NCBI GenBank assembly: GCA_013298985.1
Contig: JAAFJS010000018.1
Coordinates: 1-42,485 of the forward strand
DNA: 42,485 bases
Direction: 5' to 3'
From: Cytophagales bacterium
GTDB taxonomy: Bacteria > Bacteroidota > Bacteroidia > Cytophagales > Thermoflexibacteraceae
Part shown: positions 32,305 through 41,600 of the stretch, piece by piece
How positions within the stretch are numbered: the stretch's first letter is position 1
How the letters are laid out: the number at the start of each line of letters is the position of its first letter
Position numbers and translations under genes: made by a program
Notes under the pieces: generated by a model
What the model saw: only the letters and a program-made list of their open reading frames with translations
What the model was told of the DNA's origin: nothing
Databases searched by the model: none

Positions 32305-32337
32305 TAAAGTGTAAAATAGCACTTTAAGGTGTTTTTT
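32305..32337 (+). terminator. Weak terminator after the PQQ dehydrogenase
   Basis: A 7-bp stem TAAAGTG/CACTTTA (32305-32311, 32320-32326) is followed by AGGTG and a run of six T. Weak base composition makes this tentative. The rest of the 411-bp gap (32244-32654) is AT-rich with only the -7 box at 32558 recognised. Confidence 0.4.
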
Positions 32338-32557
32338 ATTGCACTTTATTGAGTATAGTCAAAAGAGATATTACTTAACACTCACTCAAAGCTATCTTAT
32401 TGATTTTTAGGTGTGAATATTGCGAGAAATGTTTTTGGTTATTAAGTAAATTTTGTATGTTAATATTGTTTAAAAAAAACTTCATTAAAATTTAAAACTT
32501 ACATGAGGTTTTAACACTAACCTTTGTGCTTATCCTCACGTTTAATAGAATATTCAT

Positions 32558-32565
32558 TATATTTG
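32558..32565 (+). promoter_or_regulatory. -7 promoter box of the giant surface protein gene
   Basis: TATATTTG matches TAnnTTTG and would give a leader of about 80 nt before the first ATG at 32655. No -33 TTTG is found at the right spacing. Confidence 0.4.
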
Positions 32566-32654
32566 CATACTATAAAAATTTGTGTATTGATTTTTAAACA
32601 TAAGACGACTAAAAATATTTTAATTAAGCAACGTAATTTAGAAATAAGAAACAG

Positions 32655-35600
32655 ATGGGAACTATGCATAAAAATACTTACTTCGAAAATAATATGATTT
32701 CTATTCAAAAACTCTTTGCAACTTTTGTTTTTTTTACTTCCTTTTTGTGTATAGGTAATATCTATGCACAAACAATAGGCGATTACAGAACTGCCAGTAC
32801 CAGTGGTGGGCGCACTTGGTCGATTCCCTCTGACTGGGAAACCTATAATGGGACTACTTGGGTTACAGCAACTTCGTATCCTGGACAGCTGCCTCCCAGC
32901 GCAAGCCAAAAGGTTACTATTCGCGGAACAGTGAATATTACACTGGGAATTGCACCCATAGAAAATATAGGAGGTTTAGAAATACTTGATGTAACAGGAA
33001 CAAGACTTACTATCTCTCCGAACATGAGTTTGCGCTATCAAGGTGTTCTTTCTGGCGTAAATGCAACTTCCTGCCCTGTTTGTACCGCTCAATTATTCCA
33101 AGTGAATGATGGAGACCATAGAAGTAATGGTTCGGGAAATTGGAGTGATTTTACAACTTATTGGCAGCGATTTGACAATGCGACAAAAGCATGGATTACT
33201 GGTATAGACTATCCAGGTCAGAGTGCGCCTGTTGCAGGACAGAAAGTATTTATCACCAATACAAGCAATATGTTCCTTGACCTTTCTCCTGTCCGTGAAG
33301 TAGGTAGGTTGATAGTAGAAAACGTAGGCAATGTTTCGCAAAATGGCTGTGCAAAGCTACAAATCCTGGGCGCGCTGACCAATTTTAGTGGAACAACTAT
33401 TCCCGCGGATAGATTTGCTGTTATCAATGCAGGAGATTATAGAACGACAGGAGGCGGAACGAATTGGACGGACTTAAATGCTTGGGCAAAATATGACGGT
33501 ACAGTTTGGGTAACGCCTGCAACAGACTATCCAGGACAGGTAGCTCCTTCAGCTACCCAAGATGTGATTATGATGCACGATATGACTACCAATGTAACGA
33601 TTCCTGCGGCTACCAATGTGGGCGACTTGTTTGTAGCAAGTGGGGTTACGCTGACAGCTACCTCAAACGCGATTGCAGTGAGGGTTTTGAAAAATTGTGG
33701 GACGATTGTTACACCTGCTAATGTTACCTCAGCCATTGTTGCTTATCGTTCTGTAGGGACAGGTAGCTGGAGCAATGTAGCAAATTGGCAAATAAATACA
33801 GGCTCAGGTTTTGTGGCTGCTACGGATTATCCTGGTGCAGGCGAACCAAGTGCTACTCAAACAGTTACGATACAGGCAGGGCATACCGTTACTTTAAACA
33901 TTACACCCGTAGAGGATATTGGCTCGCTGAATGTAGTAGGTAGCTTGGTTACTGCTGGTACACATACACTGAGGAGCAGAGGTACAACTACGGTTACAGG
34001 TTCGTGTACAAGTAGCTGCACGAAGGTAATTCCAGTGTTAATTAATTATTATCGCAATAATACTTCAGGAAACTGGTCTTCAGTGGCTAATTGGCAGAAA
34101 TACAATGGGACTGCTTGGGTAGCCTCAACAGACTATCCTGGTCAGAATCCAACAGTGGCTAATCAGCGAATTTTTGCGAGGTCTGGTACTGTCGTTTCAG
34201 TGGATATTACGCCTCCCAATGAGATTGGAACCAGTTTTTTTATAGAAAACGGGTCTATTTTACGCATCAATACTTGTGAAAATTTAAAAATTCTTCTCAA
34301 TGGTCCTATCATTAACGGGAGTTATTCTCCAAACAACGGCGTAATTACTACTATCAATAACAACGATTTTAGAAGTGTAGCCTCTGGAAATTGGTCAAGT
34401 AATACCACATGGCAAAAATTTAATGGGACTACATGGGTAGCGGCGGGTGCAGGCGAATATCCTGGTGTAAATGGTACTTTTTCAGGAATAGATGTATTTA
34501 TTCGTGCTGGACACACCATTACCTTAGATATTACCCCTCCCGAAGATGTCCAAAACTTTGTCATTGAGACTGGTGGAACTTTTAACATCAGTAGCAATTT
34601 TAATATTCGCTACCGAGGCACTTTTGTAAACTGCGTAGGTACTTATAACCCCAATTTAGGCAATGCTTTCCCTGTACGTACTGGAGATTTTCGCACCATA
34701 GGCTCTGCAAATTGGAATAGTGCAACTGTCTGGCAAACTTGGAATGGTATTGCTTGGGTAGGTATTGCAAACGGACCAGGACAAACAGCGGCGATGACGG
34801 CAGGTCATGTATTTATTCGCCCTGGACATACTATTACGGCTACAGCTACTGTCCCCAACAATATTTTTAGAACGGTTATTGAAAATACAAGTACACTAAC
34901 CATTAATAATGCAGTAGTTATCAATGCCTCTGAACAAGTTTTTATTTATGGAACGCTTAATCAGATAATGACAGGCATAATAAACTATCCAAATACAGGT
35001 GATTACCGCACACGCACTTTTACAGCAGCAAATCCATGCTTTACTGCGCTATTGAGTGGTACAGATGTAGCAGGCGATTATCGCACACGATTAGCTTCTG
35101 GCAATTGGAATGACTTTAACACTTGGCAGGTGTATAATGGTGCAGTTTGGAATAACTGTGCGGCAGGAAATTTTCCTGGTGCTTCTCCTATGGCTTCTGG
35201 CAGGGTATCCATCAGGAGTGGACACACCGTAACCTTGACTAACACACCCAATAATATTTTTAATCTTCAAATTCTGACTGGTGGTGCTTTGGTACTGAAT
35301 GCAGGGAACACACTTACTGTTACCAATGCTTTCCGCGACATCAATGCAACTCCTGCACTGAGTGGTACGGGAAGGTTGCTTGCCAATAACTGGAGCAATC
35401 CATGTTTTTGGGAAAGATATTCAGGAACGGTATGGGTGGCGGCTACTGATTATCCTGGTCAGAACAGTTCTGTTATTGCCCCGCGCGTAATCATACGTGC
35501 CAATCATTTTATTACTACGAATGTTACGCCTTTCCATGATTTGCAAACTATTTCGATAGTCAATACTGGCAGGCTAAACTTTATAGGAACGATGGGAACA

Positions 35601-38600
35601 AATGCAACGACCTTGCGACTACGTACTGCCGCCTCTGTAGTAGGTAGCTGTACTGAATGCGCCACCAATGCGATTCTCTTGGCAAATGGAGATTACAGAA
35701 GTGCTGCTTCTGCTGCTTGGGGAGTAGCCAGTACATGGGAAGTATATGGAAGTTCTATTTGGCAACCTGCTACGGAGTACCCTGGGCAAACTTCTGCCCC
35801 AGCTTCTAACACCCAAAGAGTATTCATCAGAACACCACATACAGTTACTTTGGGCTTAACACCCTGCGAGGACATCGGACTTGCCTTTATAGAAAGAAGT
35901 GCGACCTTGGAGATGGCTACCAGTGGTACTTACAGCCTCCGCGCAAGGGCAGCCATGGTCAAAAACGGAACATTCACTGCCAATGGAGGAAGCTATATTA
36001 CCGTAGCCAACGGAGATTTGAGGAGTGCTGCTACAGGAGACTGGGGAACAACTGCCACTTGGCAACAATTTGATGGAACTACTTGGAACGCTTTGGGCGC
36101 AGGCTATCCAGGTTCAGCTCCCGCCACAGCAAACAAAAATATTTATATCAGGTGTGGGCATACAGTTACTTTAGATGTAAATCCACCAGAAGACCTCGGC
36201 AATTTATTGGTAGAAAGAGCAAGTACCTTAAATGCAAGTGATTGCTTTATGGTAACTCTTACAGGCAATACCTCTTTTTTAGGAACAGTTACTACAGAAG
36301 CAAAGTTTAGTGGTCGTTCTGACCAGTTTATCAAAGTCAAAAATGGAGATTACAGAACCACAGGTGCAGGTACAAATTGGAGTTTAGCCGCCAACTGGCA
36401 GCGATTCAATGGTACTACTTGGGTAAGTGCAGACTTCCCTGGTGCATCAGATTATGTGAGTGGGCAAAACATTGTAGTAAGACACAACATAGATTTTAAT
36501 GCAGCACTGGCAAGACCAATTATTAACGTATTCATACTTTCTGGAGCTACCTTAACTAAAAGTGTAGGCGGTAATATTCAAGTATTTGGGCGTGATTTAT
36601 CTTCTGCTAATCAGTGTGGAGCAGCTACAGGACTGAATGGTCCAACTACTTCATCTCCAATTAGTTATTTAAGTAATATATGCTATTGCTCTAACAATCC
36701 AACTGGAGGTAGCTGGAGTAAAAAAGCAGATTGGGCTTTGTCTAATGACGATTGTGCGACCATTTCAGGTCCCGCTACGGACTATCCTGGATTGAATCCT
36801 CCTGCTCCTGATAGAACTGGTCCAACAATCCCTGGACAAAAAGTATATATTCGCAGTGGCTTCCCCATGACAGTCGATATTACCCCTGCTGAAGATATTA
36901 GGCAACTCACTATCAATGCAGGTGCAGTGCTTACTTTTCTAAATACAGCAGGTATAGGATATAACCTCAAAGTATGGTCAACTGGTGTAGGAGGAAGCAC
37001 AGGAGTAATAAACAATGGAACTATTAATAACATCAATAATATTTCAGGCATTGGTGGTACTGTCAATCAGCTATTTACAGGAAGCACCATTACTTTTATA
37101 GAAGATGGAGATTATAGGACGGCAGGGAGTAGTGGCAACTGGACAGATGTAAATACTTGGCAGGTTTTTGCTACTGACAGATGGGTAAATCTGTCTGGTC
37201 AGGTGCCTGGGCAATTGAATCCTTCTACTTCACAATCCATTATTATTCGTAAAGGCAGCACCATCAATGTAGATATTAGTATGCCTTTTGATAATAATGG
37301 CACTAATACAAGTAATATTACAGATTTAATCATAGAAGATAGTACTATACTCAATCCTTTGGCAAACTCTAATATCAGCATTCGCCAGCATTTAGTTAAT
37401 CATGGTACACTACAAGCGACTAACGGAAGTATTACCTTTGAAAACAATGTAAATAGTATTATCTTAGGAGCAACTGAGGTTGATAACTATCGTTTTTATA
37501 ACTTTGTAATGTCAAAACCCTCAATGACTGCGGTTACAGTTACTACCCAGAGAGATTTCAAAGTAAGAAATGATTTTGTTCAAAATAGTGCAGGAACTGG
37601 TGCTTTTACAGCAAGTAATCCCAGCACCATTTGGTTTGATGGAGATATAAGCCAAGATATTCGCGGAAGTGCTACTACGCTCACCAATACCTTCCATGAT
37701 ATTCAAGTTGACCAAGGTGCTACTGTGCTAAATATCAGCCGACCAGTTACAATTACCAATGACCTTGACCTGACTAATAACGCCAAAGTAACTAATACAA
37801 GCACTGTAAATGCCTTAAATACACTTTCCAACACTGACGGAATGGCTAATGGGGCAGCTCAGTTTATCAATGCTACCAATGGAACATTGAATTACAGTGG
37901 AGCAACTATTCCATTTGCCAATCAGTCTAACAAATTGATTGCCATTGCCAGCAATAATATTGTGGTTTATGACAGAAATGGAGCGCAAGGTATATATCCT
38001 ACCAACTATTTTAACCTAAATATTGGTACTGTAGCAGTTACAGGAACGAAAACCTTAGATGTAACGAATACTAATTATGAAGTAACAGGGACACTTTCGT
38101 TGGCAGGTAATGGAACTCTTTTTGAGGTAAACGGAACAACAGGACGTTTGCTTAATCAGAAAACAAATATTGGGATAGGCACAAAATATATTTATAATGC
38201 AAACACCAATACCATAGGCTTAGGTGGCTTACCAAACTTCAACGGACCTGGTAGCTCAGCAGACAGCTATGCAAGCAATTTTTCTGGAAGATTTAATAGC
38301 ATTAACGTTTCAAATAATCCAGGAAACAGCATTAGCTCAAGTAATCTAAATGATATTCGCTTCACATTAGGAACAGTAAATGGTGGCGCGAGTAATGTAT
38401 ATGCAGTTCGTAATGCAACAACACTTTCTGCCGCACCTATCCCAGATGTACCTAACGCTGCAGTGGTAAGGTTTGACATTGTGGGTTCTATCAATAACAA
38501 CACGACAACTTCTGTAGCCTCCATGCTCGTAGGCAATGGCTTTACAGATAACTCGGCAATTTCTGGTACGATTGCAGGTCGCTTAGATTTCAACTTCCGT

Positions 38601-41600
38601 AATAACAACGAAATGAGTATTACCACAAGTAGTACATCAAGTACCACTATCAATAATACAATCATGGGTAATTTCCCTTCCAATACAGGGTCAAGAAGAA
38701 AAAGAATTACTTGGGTGATTAATACAACAGTTGGACCCCCAATTGATTATACAACTCCATCAGGCACCACAGATGCAGTCCCTGCCAATACAATGGACGT
38801 GTGGGATGGGGCAAATCGTGTAGCGGATAACATATTGGTTATCAATAATGGAGCACCCATCAATGCCCTGAAAATTCTACTGACAGGTGGACAAAATGGC
38901 AGTACCAACAGCTTTACCTTAGAAAATATCAAAATCAATCCTTTGGCTCTGCTTACTACTAACAATTACGTACAAGGTGCTGGTACAGTAGTCCCTAATT
39001 TTAGTTCGGATATTGCCGCTGCGACAAATGTGGGCGGTTTTAATCAAACACCCTCTATTTGCTTACCTGTAGGGCAAGATTTTGCAGTGGGTGGTACTCC
39101 TGCGTATTTTTATACAAAAAGTTCAGCAGATTTTGTATATAATCCTAATAATCAGTTTATTGTACAGCTTTCCAGACCTGATGGTAGTTTTAATTCATTC
39201 ACGACCATAGGAACACTTAATGCCACTTCTTTGCACAATGGTGTGCCTTTGGTGATTCCTGCGACCATCTTACCTGCTATGGCATCAGGAACAGGTTTTA
39301 GAATGAGAATAATAAGCACTGACCCACCCATGGTGTCACAAAGTACACCTACCAACCTCAGTATTTCCTCCGCAAGCGTTGTACAGTTTGTCAGTGGAAC
39401 GGTAGCTTCTCCTGTTACTGCCGCTTTACCTACGATACAAGCAATTACTACCACCTCACCCAATCAACTTTCTCTAAACATGATAGTTTCGGGGATTACA
39501 GGCGGAGGACTTAGTTATCAGTGGAAAGCACGCAAAATACGCCAAGCCTCACCTTTGTCCTATAGTGGAGCCGCAATTAATATTAATGGTGCAACAGCAC
39601 GCGATTTCCAAGCAGATGGTACAAAGACAGGCATTGATAGTTTAAATACCCTTTCTACAAATCATTTCCGCAAAAACGTAGGTTTGTATGATGTATTCTG
39701 TGAGATTACAGGTGGAGTCTGCTCGCCTATTAGCACACAGCCTGTAAGAATAGCAGTAGAATGTGAGGGTTGTTCCAAAAACCCTCGCCCCTATGTTCTA
39801 CCCGATTCCCTTTGCGCTACCAATTTAGTCTTTAATGGGTCATTTGAATTGGGAACAAGGGGTGCTCCTGCTTCTCCTGTGTATCCTGCTTCCATGCCCG
39901 ACCCCACAGACCCTGATTCTGAAGGCGTGATTCCTTTTGATGGCAGTGGTGGGTATGGTCTGCCCAATCCTTCTATTGTTTTTGCAAGTAATGCCTATAA
40001 TGTTTATACAAGTGGCTCTTTTAGGTTTAATACGCCTTATGGGTTCAGTACAGAATATGGCGGCACAAATACGGGTAATTTCAATGCGAATATGGGCTTG
40101 GAGTCTTCTCCATCAGCTTCTAATAGCACTTGCGAATGTACTATGTGTCCAGAAAATACATGGACAGTAACCTCTAACCCAGGTCTTTTCCATGGCAATT
40201 TCTGTGATGCCACTGGGTTAGACAACTGCGGGCGTCGTAACAGAGCAGACTGGACTTCTGATGCTGGTGGCTCAGGTACTGCTGGTGTGCCTTTTTTGAA
40301 TTTTCCTACCAAAATAAGTGTAACTGCTCCTGCTGCTACCGCACTACAATTCCCTGCTGCGCCTAATGGAACTTATAATTCCTCTCCAAGTGGTGGGCGT
40401 ATGCTTATGGCAAATGGTAGCCCTTTTACGGCAAATAAAATGTGGGCGCAACGCTTCAAAGTAAGAAAAAATACAGACTATGTATTTAGCTTTTGGGCGG
40501 CAAACATGAATGATATTCAGGCAATCTATGGACTATTTGCCAACTGTACACAGATAGGCAATAACTTGAACCTCAATGGAGTAGGTGACCGTTGCATTTG
40601 GAGACAATATACATTCCTTTGGAACAGTGGTGAACTTTCTACTGTAGAGTTTTCTATTCGTAACGTGAGTACCATTAGGTCAGGAAATGACTTTGCTGTA
40701 GATGACATCATGTTCTATCGCTGTACAGCCAATACTAATTTTTTCCCTACGCCTAACAAATTTGTGTGGAGAGGATTAAATACAGATTGGTTTAACGCAG
40801 ATAACTGGGGCAACTGTGTGATTCCTGATTGTGATTCAGATGTAATTATTCCAGCAACTTCTACGAATCCCGCTGCAAATACAGCAGCAGGTACATATTA
40901 CTTCCCTATTTTGCAAAGGAGTGATGCAACTACAGACCCTAACCCTTATGACCCAGCACACCCTGCGCTTGTAACCACTAACGCAAGAAATAGGGCTAAT
41001 GCAAACTTGGCAAGTGTGCGTAGCATTACGATAGATTATGGTGCATCTTTTAATGGTTTAGCTGTACCAAGCCTACAGTTTAAGAGTGGGTGGAATCTCA
41101 ATGTCTGTGGTAACTTTATCAATTCCAGAGACCAGACTGTACCTGTAGGTATGCAGCAAGGCATAAGAACTGAAGCTGGCTCAAGTATTACCTTTACTTC
41201 TATCTCTGCTACACAGCAACCTTTGATAGCTAAAATCGAAGGAAATCTGATAGATACTATTGGGGGGAATAACAGTTTTGCTACTGTGATTGTTCGCAAA
41301 AATTCAGTGAATCAAGTGGTACAAATGAAAGATGACATGGATATAACAGGAGATTTTGGGATTGTAGATGGCACTTTTGATGTCAATGCAAAAAATCTTA
41401 TTTTTGGAGGAGATAATTTTGTGAATGGTCTGGTAGGTGTGCCAACCGTAGGCAATGGAGGAGATGCGACAGATATTGCAGGAAACCCGCTCTATACAGC
41501 AGCTAACATACAAAACACAATCGATGGAGCAAGTTTTGACCATGGGAATGGTACAGTAGAGTTCAGCAAATCTGCTTCCTCCATAGGAAATCAAAATTAT

